In this document: positions 1 to 12,099 of the stretch, one piece after another
How positions within the stretch are numbered: the stretch's first letter is position 1
How the letters are laid out: each line of letters starts with the position of its first letter
From: Agelas oroides
Taxonomy: Eukaryota; Porifera; Demospongiae; Agelasida; Agelasidae
Length of the DNA stretch: 64,000 nt
Direction: 5' to 3'
Assembly (NCBI GenBank): GCA_949130485.1
Contig: OX422186.1
Coordinates: forward strand, 2,955,313 to 3,019,312
Program-made: the position numbers and the translations under genes
Notes under the pieces: generated by a model
What the model was told of the DNA's origin: nothing
The model's input: the letters and a program-made list of their open reading frames with translations, nothing else
Databases searched by the model: none

Positions 1-1378
1 TATTGTGAAGTTAGATCTTAAAACAAAATCATGTACAAAAGATAACTTTGAGAAATAACAGTTTAAAGTTCGACAAATGTTTTATCCTGGATGTGGGCAT
101 GTGTGCATATCACATTCGGATTTTTCTAGCTCGGGCATTTGTAATTAAATTGGATACATCTCATCCTCAGGAAATCGATTGTAACAATTGTTTGGTCAAC
201 CATATCCACTTTCTAGCTCAGACTGTGCTAGTTTCCTTTCATCAGTTTGGCATAAGAAATTTGGCTCATTTGAACCAACTCTAGAGATCATGGTACCAAG
301 GTCCAACTCATTTTCACTCCCAGTGTCCATATCAAAATTTTCTGCCATGCATGTTCCTAGGTCATCCAAAACAAACCCATCAAATTAATCATCCTGCTCG
401 GTGAATGCAGCAAAGAGTGCTTCATCTTCAAATGCTACAATGCCATCCCTATGAGTGGCCATACCTCACAGTAGCTGTAGCTAGGCAACTTACACAGAAA
501 TACAGCTGCATTTCACATGCCATGATAACTCACACTTAATGAGTGCTTTCAGACAAGGGGTATCAATATATTTAACCTTAGTACACTGCAGTAGCAACTC
601 AAAATTGTAATAATCACAGTCTTGTAAAAAAATTGCATATTAATTTTCACTGCATATTTATATATTTTGTGAGAGTACTACCTTGAAATCTCGCAATAAA
701 ATATGAATACTCAAGTGTGTTCTTGTGTGCATGATGAGGGCAGCTGCTAGCATACTATGAATGAACATCAACGAACCACATCTCCCAACAACAAAATAGG
801 CCTAGATGTTATGTATAGCAAAAAACAGTGAACTCCGACTTTGAGGATTTCTGAAAAGGTATTAGTAAGAGTCATTTCTGATCGCCTGTTGTAGCACATG
901 GTGTCATTATGTCGACTCTGGTTGACATACATTCGATGAAAATCTCGGGCGCTTACCTGTGCCCGTTATGAACGCTACTGCTAGGACACCTTCTGATAGG
1001 TACAAAAAAACAGTGAATTACAACTCTAAAAGATTCTAAAGGTAACTCAGTATATACCCATAGGAAGCATTTCTAATCGCTTAGTAACTCAGAACAGTTA
1101 AGGTGGCCTTAACTTTAATATTCGTAATACGGAAGTATGCGAAGATATTGCAATAGTTTATGGAAATTGAATGGCTGCCAAGTGTAGGCTTCTTAGCTTT
1201 GTCAACATTATTCTGACCATTAGTCTTTTCTGCATGGCTTTGTTTTACCGCTGATTCTGAAGTAGGTATGTCCATATATCAGAAGGAATATCACTGAGAC
1301 TGAAAACTGCGTGTTTAAGAGCAGAAGACAGAATTAAAGCTCAAGTCATTTCGAACGACGATCACCGATCATCTTCGG
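1..1378. other. No recognisable gene
   Basis: I see no supported coding region. The only structure noted is a degenerate direct repeat: a segment beginning with a run of A and 'cagtgaa' at about 819-886 recurs at about 1004-1081, each ending in 'atttctRatcgc'. It may be decayed transposon sequence. Confidence 0.4.
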
Positions 1379-3015
1379 CGGTTTATGCAGAACACTCGCC
1401 GGCCTTGGAACCAAATTCTGAGATCAAATATATGTTTTCATCGATATCTGTATGGAAGGTGTTTCACTTTGGTGACGGATCACAAACCGCTGACATTGAT
1501 AATGATACTGAGTCCACGCAAGGGCATTCCTTCACTAGTGGCAACGATGGGCGATCATCTGTCAGCATATCAGTACCAGATTGAGTAAAAGTGCACCAAG
1601 GACCACGGAAACGTTGACAGACTCTCCAGGTTTCCTATTCCTGCAGTAGGAGCCAGGGAAACACCTGCTGTTGATGACTTCACAGTGGCACAACTTGATG
1701 CATTGCCAGTTACTGCAGAGCAGCTTGGAAAAGTCACTCGACAAGATCCACTGCTGAGTGAAGTTAGATGTTTCACCAAATCTGGTTGGTCCCAAGAGGT
1801 GAAGGGTTGTCTCAAGCCCTACTGGAACAGGAGACATGAACTCTCTGTTGAAGGTGACTGTGTCTTGTGGGGCATACGAGTGATGGTGCCGAAGAAGTTG
1901 CAGAATGAGGGATTCATAGAGAGCACCAAGGCTAGGATGAAAGGAATTGCGAGGAGTTACGCGTGGTGGCCGGGTTTGGACAAGTGTCTGGTCGGAATGT
2001 GTAAGTCAGTGAAGAGTACCCCAACAGTAGCTCCACTTCAACTGTGGGTGTGGTCGTCAAGGCCATGGCAAAAAGTGCATGTTGATTTCGCTGAACCCTT
2101 TAAGGAAAGTATGTTCTTTGTGCTGGTAGATGGACATTCGAGGGGCCAGAAGTGGTAGAAATGAAGACTACTTCTGCACTGAAAACAGTCAAAGTTAGGT
2201 GAACGCTATTTGCAGCATATGGACTGCCTGAGCAGGTCATCTCAGATAATGGTCACAATTCACCTCAGAAGAGTTTAAGGATTTCATAAACCCTTTAAGG
2301 AAAGTATGTTCTTTGTGCTTAAGGATTTCATGAAGGGAAACCACATCAAACACATCCTGACCACCCCATATCACCCTTCAACTAACGGGTTGGCCGAGAG
2401 GTTCATTCATACTTTCAAGAAAGGGCAAGTGAGAATAGTAGCAAACCCTTGTCATATCAATTGGTCAACTTCGTCCTGAGTTATCGGAGTACACCCCATG
2501 CTACAACCAACAGGACACCAAGCAGTTTGTTTTTAAAGAGAGAGCTTCGCACTCGACTGGACCTATTGAGACCGGACAGTACTGTCAGAGTGGGAGAAAG
2601 ACAGTTATCACAGAAATGTGACCACAGTCGTTGTGCTAAAGAGAGAGAGTATTCAGTTGGAGACAATGTTATGGCCAGAAACTATGGAAATTCCAGTGCG
2701 GTGATTGAACGGAAGGGCCCACTGTCGTACACCGTCCAGATGGAATCGGGGCTACTGTGGTGGCGACACATAGCTCAGCTAAGAGATAATGTTAATGTTT
2801 CCCCACAGAGTGACGTAGAGACATCCACAGGTGGACTAAGCTCCCAAGCGTCCACAGAAGAGTCAAGCATTGTAGACAAAAATGCACCAGAGACTCCCAC
2901 TACGACCACTGATTCAAGTCCACCAGGAACTGCAAATGCTGGTGAACCAAATCGTCCTGAAACTAGCCGGTATCCTCGTAGGGTTCACGCCCACCTCAGA
3001 GGTACTCTGAACTGA
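1379..3015 (+). pseudogene. Ty3/Gypsy-type pol remnant (RNase H to integrase), degenerate
   Basis: Translated pieces in different frames match the 3' half of a Gypsy polyprotein in the correct order. At 1385-1588 there is an RNase H segment with FTLVTDHKPL and a following KGIPSL. At about 1685-2158 there is the linker and zinc-binding region of integrase (YAWWPGLD), then the first catalytic Asp in HVDFAEPF. At about 2239 the second Asp lies in VISDNG, and at about 2385 the Glu lies in NGLAERF. The C-terminal part runs 2449-3015 as one open frame ending in a Pro/Thr/Ser-rich tail. Reverse transcriptase, protease and gag are not seen upstream. Stops and frameshifts separate the pieces, and the paired Cys of the HHCC finger are not intact (CKSVKS instead of CxxC). 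This is a 5'-truncated, inactive copy. Confidence 0.85.
2275..2331 (+). repeat. Templated insertion inside the integrase region
   Basis: The 31-bp segment at 2094-2124 (starts aaccctttaagg) is repeated exactly at 2289-2319. That copy sits between two copies of the 13-mer ttaaggatttcat (2275-2287 and 2319-2331). This explains one of the frame breaks in the integrase. Confidence 0.85.
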
Positions 3016-3043
3016 ACTGTATGTTTTGTAAATAGTTTTTATT

Positions 3044-3304
3044 TTAAGTGAGAAGGAATGTGGTATCTTGATTATTGTTGTAACTAACGTAGCTAGGATA
3101 ATGTATGATGTCATAGTTGGTAATGATTTTCATATGATCTAGTAGTTCTGTGTCCTGCACCTTATGCCATGCCAGAAATAAAATGGTGTTCTTTACTTGT
3201 GTAAATCTTCGGGCATCCAAGTGGTCATGACACGAGCAAATTTTGCCTTGGCGAAAGCACCCAGCTCGACCTAACATTACTTCGGTCATCGCTCAGCAGT
3301 TTCT
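3044..3304 (+). repeat. Candidate 3' LTR of the Gypsy remnant, with polypurine tract
   Basis: Directly after the pol stop there is a purine-rich stretch (aagtgagaagga) followed by TGTGGTATCTTG at about 3059. A plausible CA end lies near 3304 (gcagtttctaca). No 5' LTR partner is visible in the window, so the LTR limits are a guess from position and the TG...CA rule. Confidence 0.4.
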
Positions 3305-3487
3305 ACACTTGTCTTATACGGGTATTGCCATTTGTCTGCTCTAACCAAACTCCTTCGCTTAGTAGTTATGGAATGACCGGAGAAAAGCTAAGCACCAGTT
3401 TTCCATGAAGGCCTTTCAACAGCTACTGTTTAAGGACTGTCTAACCTGTTTAATGGTGTAAACATACAAGATAGTTTACGGTGTAAA

Positions 3488-4404
3488 CAATGTAGCTTAT
3501 AGGAAACATCATTTTACAACTTCCTGTCAGTATATTGAAAATAATACCCACCTGTTACTATAGAAACAAGGGTGAAGTGCATGGGTGTTTCATTCGAGGC
3601 ATAGCACGTAATTAGATAAACACGTAATTAGATAAACACGCAAACATTTCCGGTACAATACAAGTAGTCATGGCAGCTTTCGTCCCATGCAAATCACCAT
3701 CTGCTGTGCAGATGTGTCCATGGTGATTTGCAGAGGATGAATCAGATATAGGTAAGGAGATATATACCATGCACAATTGCAAGAGTGGTGCCTTGGCAAC
3801 TTGGTGCCTCAATGACGCGAAGGCTGCCATGACTACTTGCAGTTTACTGTAAATGTTTGCGTGTTTATCTAATTACACGCTATGTCTCAAATGAAACACC
3901 TGTGCATATTCTCCACTTCACCCTTGTTTCTATAGTAACAGGTGGGTACATATACCATAATCTCTCGAAAATAGGCCCACTGTCGAAAATAAGCCCACCC
4001 CCCTTTTTTGAATAAAGTGGTTGCAAAGGGTGTTTTTCTCCCAAACGTACGCCCACCCATTTATGCTGTAGAAGCAGTACTGTGTAAGAGGAGGAACTAA
4101 CAAATGAAGGCAGACACCATTTGCTGTTGTTGCATAAGCAAGTGCGTGACAAAAGAGGCATTGCAGAATCACTACATGCATACATAACTATGACTAACTG
4201 CATGTGAGGTGGGCGTATTTTCAAGAGAAATATCACAACTCTCGAAAATACACCCACCCCCCTCTTTGAGGAGCCACTGAAGTTCATTACCCATGGACGT
4301 CTTTTCTAGACATTATGGTACATGTACTGACAGGAGGTTGTAGATTCTGTTTCGTATACCACAGGAAGTTGTAAAATGATATATGTTTCCTATAAGCTAC
4401 ATTG
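3488..4404. repeat. Nested fold-back element (outer and inner inverted repeats)
   Basis: Inner arms: 3546-3578 and 3915-3947 are perfect 33-bp reverse complements, and the similarity continues inward (gataaacacg at about 3620-3640 against cgtgtttatc at about 3860). Outer arms: 3488-3527 pairs with 4361-4404 (for example atcattttacaacttcctgt against its complement). Between the right inner and outer arms (about 3948-4330) lies another repeat unit with cgaaaataggcccac-type ends. This suggests one inverted-repeat element inserted into another. ORFs here are incidental. Confidence 0.75.
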
Positions 4405-4958
4405 TATGTTTACTAATAACAACAGGGCCCAATGAATATAACACATAATGCATGTTAGTCTGGGATTTATGGTTGCAGGAGAGCCAGTGATGGCATAGCA
4501 TGTATATCCCAAGTAGAACAAAGTTTAAACACTGTCTGTTGTTCCATCGGCAAAGACAATGTTCCTCTATAACTAATGCCGTTTGTGCAAATGGATGAAC
4601 ATACATAAACAGACACCAGTAAATACATACATGTAGGGTTCACTGATTTTGTAGCTCATGAAGCCATACTATCAAAGGTGCCGACACTACAATAACACTT
4701 GTACCGCCACAGTGACTGCTAAGTAAGCAGGGCAATACTCATATCCCCCAGGATGTGGTTTCATATTAATTAGGGTAATACTCATACCACTCAGGATGTG
4801 ACAACACAGAAATACGTTACTACAAAAGCCACACAAACAGCATAAACAAAACTACATCAAGTCTTTCAGTTCAATGCCATCCAAAAGGCTATCAACATCT
4901 CATGCATAAGGTACAGAAGGTGGGTTCACATTCAGTACAAAGTTCTGAGGTGATATAT
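4405..4958. other. No recognisable gene
   Basis: This stretch separates the fold-back element from the Crypton recombinase. I see no supported feature. Confidence 0.4.
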
Positions 4959-6352
4959 TCACGCTGCAGTTATACTGAGGCCAGAGAACAGAGACCCAAG
5001 CACAGTACCACTCCACTGCTGTTGCAGAGGTGCAGCTATACGTGTCCGCTGCACAGGATATCCAGATTTACGTACTCGAGCAATGCTACATGAACCACTA
5101 GCATTCTCTTTATCCACTTCCTCAGCAAACGACCTCTTCCCTTGCACAAGGATACCCGATACTGCCTCTTTCTGTGCCACTGATGGTCGCTCATACAGCT
5201 GTAACGCATTTGATTTGTGCCCAGTGACATCTCGGATTAATTTTTCAGGAACACCTGCACTAAAAAGTGCAGTAGCACCTGTAGCACGTAAACTGTGATT
5301 AGTTTTTCTCAGTTATCCCTGCCTCTCTGCACATCGTCTCCATATACTTTCTTAATTTTTCCTTACCCACTGGTGAGCATTCATACCATGGTTCATCATC
5401 AGAGATTTTCTTGGAAACTGGGCGCAAGTAGAACACATCCATATCCTTTCCCTTTGGTGAAAACTTACTGAAGTATTTGTCCAACAAATACACCAAGCAC
5501 CGAGGACGAGCCGTTGAGTTTGTGTATACAGGAATTACCTTGTTCTTCTCCTTTGGGTTAACCCCAGACTTGTTTTTCGATCCATTTTCAACATACGTAT
5601 AGCAATCGGGATTTGAAGAGCGGATAAACTGGGAGGGCTTGAGACCACATTGCTCTTGGCCACCTCTCAAACAAAAAGTCTTGCCAACATAAAAGAACAC
5701 AGCTCTGCAGATCACCAACCACCTTTGAATCCCAGAGCACCTGTTCTTCATCTGGCGAAACTACTGCAGCGTGCTTTACAACGGCTCCAACGCCTCCTTC
5801 GCAAAGCTCTCTATACCTCACTTGTAGCGCACCATTCAATTCCTTGAACGTGGGGTCCTTTCTGTTCATGAAGTTGGGGCAATTTGGATCATATTTTCGG
5901 CACTCACGATACAAACCAGCCAACAAATTTGAAACAGACGTAGGCGGATACGGCTGTCCATCCTCTCGACGAGCTTCAACAACAAGCCGCGACAGCCAGT
6001 AATTGAGCGATACCTGGACAGGGCACTGCAACAAGTTGGAAGGACACATTTCACCATCGTCACTTGTCGCTCTGTTCCTCTCTACCCTCCACTGTTCAAA
6101 CACTTTAACCGCCCAGTTCGTAGCTTTTTCCGTGTTCTTCGGAACAAAACCCTTACAAATCTTGTCCATCTCAACACTGGATGTCGGTGAAACAAACCGC
6201 TTTGACCCGGTTACCGTTTTCTCCCCACCTTTTCCTTTCGCTTTCTTCTTCGGAGGCTCCTCGAAGTCTTCTTTATCAGAATCACTCTCACAGCATCCCC
6301 ACTCGGAGCACCAAGGATCTCCCAAACACAACGGTTTCGAACACATCGTCAC
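4959..6352 (-). pseudogene. Crypton-type tyrosine recombinase (DUF3504/KIAA1958-like), two frameshifts
   Basis: Read on the minus strand, this is a near full-length recombinase of the animal Crypton lineage, related to the DUF3504 domain of KIAA1958, ZMYM and QRICH1 proteins. The first frame (6352 to about 5711) carries an acidic/Lys-rich N-terminus with a likely nuclear signal (PPKKKAKGKG), then FVPKNTEKATNWAVKVF and the core-binding domain up to SPDEEQVLW. The second frame (about 5711-5308) has FCLRGGQE with the first catalytic Arg. The third frame (about 5303-4959) has HSLR (His-x-x-Arg), the second His in TGHKS, and the nucleophile Tyr in QLYERPS. Shifts lie near 5711 and at a T5 run (A5 on the coding strand), 5303-5307. 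All catalytic residues survive, so the copy is recently broken, or the indels are sequencing errors. The family integrates through tyrosine recombination without long inverted repeats. Confidence 0.85.
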
Positions 6353-6490
6353 TGGTTACGAGTATCCTATCCAGCAGCAAGCTAGCTCCTTGCTCAGAAA
6401 CCGCGGGAGGCAGTTACTATGCCAACTTTATGACACAAAACGGTTCTCCACGCTCATTCGCTACCTGGCTCATAATCGAGCTACAAATTG

Positions 6491-6626
6491 GTTAAACCAT
6501 GGCTTCTGGGCGTTATAAGATATACCCTCGGTGGTCAATTGTACCGCCCTTGGGCCTGCGGCCCTCGAGCGGTACAATTGACCACCTCAGGTATATCTTG
6601 TAATGACTCAGAAGCCATGGTTTAAC
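6491..6626. repeat. 136-bp near-perfect hairpin
   Basis: gttaaaccatggcttctg (6491-6508) is the exact reverse complement of 6609-6626. The pairing continues through tggtcaattgtaccgc against gcggtacaattgacca to a GC-rich loop near 6550-6565. It lies just upstream of the Crypton start on the minus strand. It is likely a fold-back MITE. Confidence 0.85.
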
Positions 6627-7998
6627 TATTACATAAATCACAGTGAGCATGAACAATCCTGCAGTGAAACAATGACCAGCTGTGACTGGCAAGCTACCCA
6701 TCATTCCTGCTCTACACCATGGAGGTGTGATGTTACACATTAACATATAAACTGCTCCGTCTTTAATGGTACTGATATACAGACTTACCTTCGGCTGCAG
6801 ATCGAATCATCAGATTCCCTGTACTGCTTATTGTGCTGACCTGACGTACATCTAAGCAGACAAAAAGAATGACTCATTAAGAAGCAACTATTTGTGAAAT
6901 ATTGCAATGCAGACTGCAACGTTTTCATGACTAGCATACTGTCCACATACTGGACTTGAATGGCTTCAAGAAAGTACGTATATACAAATCAAGTCATAAA
7001 TGCCATACAACATAACACCTCTGTATCTCTTAAAATAAAGACATGTATGTTTGAGGCAAAGTAGAGGAAAGTGAAAAGCTTGTAGTCACTGGAAATACAG
7101 CCCAGGTCCCCTGGCTTGAACTGTCAGTTCTCTAACAACTCAGCTCTATATGAGCACCAGGTACCAGCCCTCACAATTATCTAAATGTACTGCACAGGTG
7201 GTAATGAATGCTTCAATTACACACCTGGAATTCACTCAGTATTTGCCATCACATTTTTAGTTAGGGGTCAAGCAGAACTTATGCTCTCCATCGGCACATT
7301 TTGCCTCAGCTAGAAATACCGTATATCAGGGAGCGCTGCCGTACTTAAACAAAGCCATGAGTTCACAAACTTACATGAAGTAAAACTGGCAGCATGCTCT
7401 CACTGAGCTAGCTACATGTGCAGCTGGCGCAGAGAAGAGCTACTGCTGCATCATGTCACTACGCATTGCAGGCGAAAATAATATTGGCAGATTTTAGCCT
7501 GGCGGTTACAACCCTGACCACCAAACCGCCAAATTTAATTACCCTATCAATTTTCCGGCTAATGAGGCAAAATGGAGGAAAGCAAAAAAACTGCAAATAG
7601 ACCAGAAATAGTCATTTTTGATGTTATAAGGCAAATAGAAGAAAGCAAATAACTGGCAGTCACTGGATTCTAAGGGTAAGTGGAAAACACTGAAGTGCAG
7701 AAACCAAAGTACGGAAACAAAGTATGGAAGCAATGTACCGGCCAGTGTATTCACTTTTCTTTTAACTTTTCCTTCACATCGTAGGCATTAACATCTCACA
7801 TCTTGGAGGGTAAAATTCTACGTATTGGTGGTGATACATGCTGCAGTACTTTCCATAAAGATTTCAAACAGTAGAGGTAAAACTATGCTTGCAGTCCACA
7901 TGGCGTAGGTTATATTACTAAACCACACGTACCTGATGTTTGGCATTTCTGCAAAGGTCGTGTGTACACAATCCTTTTCTTTGTACTACTCATTACTC
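6627..7998. other. No recognisable gene
   Basis: AT-rich sequence downstream (minus strand) of the Death-domain exon. It may hold that gene's 3' UTR near 7900-7998. No other feature is seen. Confidence 0.35.
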
Positions 7999-8393
7999 TC
8001 ACTTCAATATTATAGCATGTACTTTGGAAGTTAATTCAACAGTTAAATTGCCAATTTCAACTTGGGTACAGACAAACCAACCTTTCCTGTGTAGAAACAC
8101 TGGTTTGAGATTGACTGCAAGGCTTTCATGGCCACTGCGCTGAAGAGCAACTGTCAGACCTTCAAGAGTTGGTAAAGAATGGTTGGGAGGGGCCCATTTC
8201 AACCACTGACTCAGCATCTCTCTGAGGTAACCTGTGGTGCCTTCTTGAATTAGCGCAGGTTTGTGCTGTATTATAGTAAGGTCAGAATCTAGGAGCCCAA
8301 GAGAGCCTCCGATGATCCTCCACTGTGGGGCAGCTGATCTCACTATTTCAGTAAGGGTGTGAAGATCTTGCTCAGCCAGGATTGTGACACCAC
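7999..8393 (-). CDS. Death-domain exon, probable 3' coding exon of the long minus-strand gene
   Basis: The translation shows a Death fold: WRIIGGSLGLLDSDLTIIQ (helices 1-2), YLREMLSQWLKW (helices 3-4), then PTLEGLTVALQRSGHESLA (helices 5-6). Death domains mediate homotypic assembly in apoptosis and innate immune signalling. On the minus strand a pyrimidine-rich tract and tttactgtag precede 8393, giving an acceptor in phase 1. The frame is open from 8393 to a stop at 7999, so this may be the last exon. The Death fold itself ends near residue NLKP (about 8085), and a donor after it cannot be excluded. The (CA)n tract sits in the intron immediately upstream. The fold assignment is by pattern only. 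Confidence 0.7.
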
Positions 8394-8416
8394 CTACAGT
8401 AAACAGACTCAGCTTT

Positions 8417-9248
<832 letters not shown>

Positions 9249-9646
9249 TACCGTATTTCCTCGATTTCTTCCTGCCCTCGAATAGATCCCGCACTACACG
9301 CGCGAGCGCTGCTAAGCAAAATTAACCCCGCCCTCGAAAGTTCCCGCACTGTTACGCAGCCACACTCATTGCAGGCAACGAGGACAACTTGGACGACTCA
9401 GATTGCTTGTCTAGCCGGTCTGTACTCACGCACTGTACTGGCCTGTACGTACCTAGTATTTGTGCCGTACAAAGATGTCAGTCGTGTGTCTCTCGATGGC
9501 GCACACGCGACTGGAGCACACACCGGATTATAGGCTGAAGTTAATTGAACCCACACTAGTTTTGTTCCCGCCCTCGTATTGTACCCGCAGGTAAGTACGG
9601 TATGAAATTAATAGTACCCGCGGGAAGTAATCAAGGAAATACGGTA
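9249..9646. mobile_element. MITE with taccgtatttcctcgatt ends
   Basis: The left end taccgtatttcctcgattt matches the reverse complement of the right end (aatcaaggaaatacggta, finishing at 9646). Internal ccgccctcg repeats occur near both ends (about 9271, 9330 and 9570). No transposase ORF is present, so it is a non-autonomous DNA element inside the putative intron. Confidence 0.8.
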
Positions 9647-9766
9647 CGAAAAATTGCAATAGAACTCACTAGTGTGGGGCTCGCTCACGCTCGCCCTAAT
9701 AAGCCACCATGACAGGCATTCAATTCCTTTACAGGCATACTGCCATAATTGGTCTTTGAGACCTAC

Positions 9767-9889
9767 CTTGTTGAAAGGGTTGAGACGGGGCAACCTCTAA
9801 CTGATTTCCACCAGTTGACTGCTGAGGAGGATTCACAGCACCCACAAACTGACCACCCACTTGTGAGGTACCAGAAGGAGGAACAAATC
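9767..9889 (-). CDS. Pro/Gln-rich exon of the Death-domain gene (phase 1-1)
   Basis: On the minus strand, gttaatttctacag precedes 9889 (acceptor) and gtaggtct follows 9767 (donor). The 123-bp exon encodes 41 residues rich in Pro, Gln, Gly and Ser (GFVPPSGTSQVGG, then PPQQSTGG). Both borders are phase 1, like the other exons assigned to this gene, so the exon can be skipped without a frame change. It resembles the linker composition of the exons at 17.8-19.4 kb. No domain is recognised. Confidence 0.55.
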
Positions 9890-10849
9890 CTGTAGAAATT
9901 AACAATGACATTACATTAACTTCTGAACTAACTGACTGTCAATTCTGAACTATTTGAAACCCAAATATGGTCTTCCCGATCCCAATGGCCCTTTATCTCT
10001 GTGCCTACCTTCACAAGCAATCACCCTGGCCAACAAGATAGCGAGGTCACAAAGGCTACCAAAGACAGCAACAAGAAACGTGGCCAATACAAGAAGTATC
10101 ATTGAAACATCAGCTTAATCAGACAAAATACAGCAAGTTCTTTTGAACTCCTCTATGCTTCACTATCTCGATCTCTAGCCAGTTGAACGTCCCTCTCACT
10201 ATTAAAGTACTTCGGCAATTTTTCGTACTGTATGTCCATGAAAATTTTTCAATATAAAAAAATTAACATGTGAAAATTATGCACGTCATGGAGTACGAGA
10301 ACAGCTTGCCGTGTTCATACGTAGCTACCACACAGCTGTTGGCGAACTACTGATGTGCAAAAGAGAACCAAGGAATGCTTTAGACATGTACTGTGGCAGT
10401 AAAGTTGGGTGATTACCGGACACTGAGAAAGTTGTCACACTTTCGTGTGTGAAATTATTCTTTGTAAAAATATATTTCATGTTTCTTATCTTCGTGGTTA
10501 TTTTTTACAATGAAAATTTCCAGATCTACGGTATGTCACACACAAACAAGTATCTCCAAAGAAGAATAGAAGAAAATAAAAAGATTTGTTTTCACTTACT
10601 CAAAGTGCAATGGACATGTTCCTGCCACCCTCCTTAACAGGAACACTTTCAAACACACACACACACACACACACACACTTGTTCCATACATGGTAGTCTG
10701 TTATCAGCAATACACTGAGTATATAACTAGGAATACGCATGCGCAGAGTATGCCTCGCACAGAAGGATATCCGGAAATATGCAAGTAGATATCCGTTGTA
10801 ACCACGTGTAGCGTGTAGGTGCTAGGTGCTGGAGACGAGATAGAGCGAT
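9890..10849. other. Intronic sequence with a short CA run
   Basis: No gene is recognised. A short (CA) run lies at about 10656-10679. Confidence 0.3.
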
Positions 10850-11155
10850 GAAGATGGCAAAGCGGTTGTCTGAAGAATTTCAGGAAGTGAGCGTAGTGTC
10901 ATGCGAGTATCTGTCAGACTCTTTCTCCTTTGCCTTACTCTCTTCTGATGCAGTGTCCCTTTGTTTCCGTCTTCGCTCTCTAGCACGATCACGCCTTGAC
11001 TGCTTCTGCTCCATTTCGGCTCTCAGACGATCTTTTTCACACGTCGATCACCTCCTGCTCCCACCAGTACCATGTGGCCCCTGCTCCGTTTCGGCTCTCG
11101 CACGCGCACGATCTTTCGATCGCCTCCTGGTCGGACCAGTACCACGTGGCTAGTA
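10850..11155 (-). pseudogene. Arg/Glu-rich N-terminal relic (Helitron/helicase-associated type)
   Basis: On the minus strand, pieces in more than one frame read as Arg-Glu-Ala repeats (RRDRARERRRKQRD, then SEESKAKEKE), interrupted by stops and frame changes. This composition matches basic N-terminal stretches that precede helicase-type transposon ORFs in marine invertebrates. The same kind of sequence occurs at 26.76-26.99 kb. No helicase or Rep domain is visible nearby, so the assignment is tentative. Confidence 0.4.
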
Positions 11156-11229
11156 GTCTGGGAACGAGACCACAGAAACCACGCCCACGTAATCAAAGTG
11201 TGACGGATATATACATACATACAAACGCG

Positions 11230-11635
11230 AGCTGACTACGCTGCACGATTAGTAGCCTCGCGCTAAGGCGCTCGGCAATTATACTTACTACAGAAGGCTT
11301 GAGGTATTTCCACAAGTGATCAACTCTCACAAAACCAACTCCCATAAATGAGCACTAATCAATCAATTGTCACAATGCTGTGATAGGAGCTAAAGGGTCA
11401 AAGGTGTATCGATTCAACACTAATCACCATCCAAGACGGCCAAACATTCTCCATAATGTATGCTTTCCTCCCTAGCAAGCAGGCAACCTACATAGCCTCA
11501 AACCTACAGGCTTTTCATTCCAGATTTTGTCTCATGACTTTGGAGAAAAATCAGAAGGAAAGCCTGGAAGGATTTCGCACATATACAGTGGCACCATCTT
11601 CACAGCAGTACCTAGCAAATGCCCAAGACGTCACA
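11230..11635. other. No recognisable gene
   Basis: I see nothing supported in this stretch. Confidence 0.3.
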
Positions 11636-11639
11636 ACAG

Positions 11640-12035
11640 GCTGGATGTGGTATGTCATGGAAGTAGTCAACATGTTGAGTGGGAGCACAAACACTGCTGC
11701 CCACATGCTAAACAGTTCAGGAGTGGTAATTGGTCATGTTCAGGGCTAGTGCTAGGGGAAGGGATTAGGCTGAGGGTGGGGCTAACTGACAGTTAGGGAT
11801 GGGGGTGTGGAGCGGGGAGGGCTGGGAGGTAGAGGTAAAGGCATGAGATGGAACTGGCAAAAGACTAAAGAGGAAGAACTAGAAGTAAATGGTTGGGGGG
11901 CCGGGGGGGAGGGAGAGGCTGTGCTGACAGATTTTAGGTTACTAGTACGTGAGATGCATGGTGTTACCAGACTCATAAGCTCCCAGTGTTACAGACAGAA
12001 TCAGTCTGAATTGGCTGTCCAGTCAGTGGTTCACT
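11640..12035 (-). mobile_element. Solo fragment related to the Penelope element end at 53.0-53.5 kb
   Basis: The segment parallels 53.02-53.45 kb in the same orientation. Both carry a gggagc...aacactgctRcncacat motif, a G-rich stretch that reads on the minus strand as a Pro/Ser-rich peptide, and then a conserved block (minus-strand peptide TPCISRTS here, TPCMPRIS there) followed by a ctggctgt motif. It is best read as a detached terminal fragment of the same retroelement family, lying in the long intron. Confidence 0.55.
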
Positions 12036-12099
12036 CCAGAAAAAATGCCCCCTTCGAGCAAATGCCCTCCCCCTCTTTAACCCTCAAGTTCTTACATAA

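Noticed and set aside
6003-6518. 171-codon plus-strand ORF
   Set aside because: Antisense shadow of the Crypton recombinase N-terminus.
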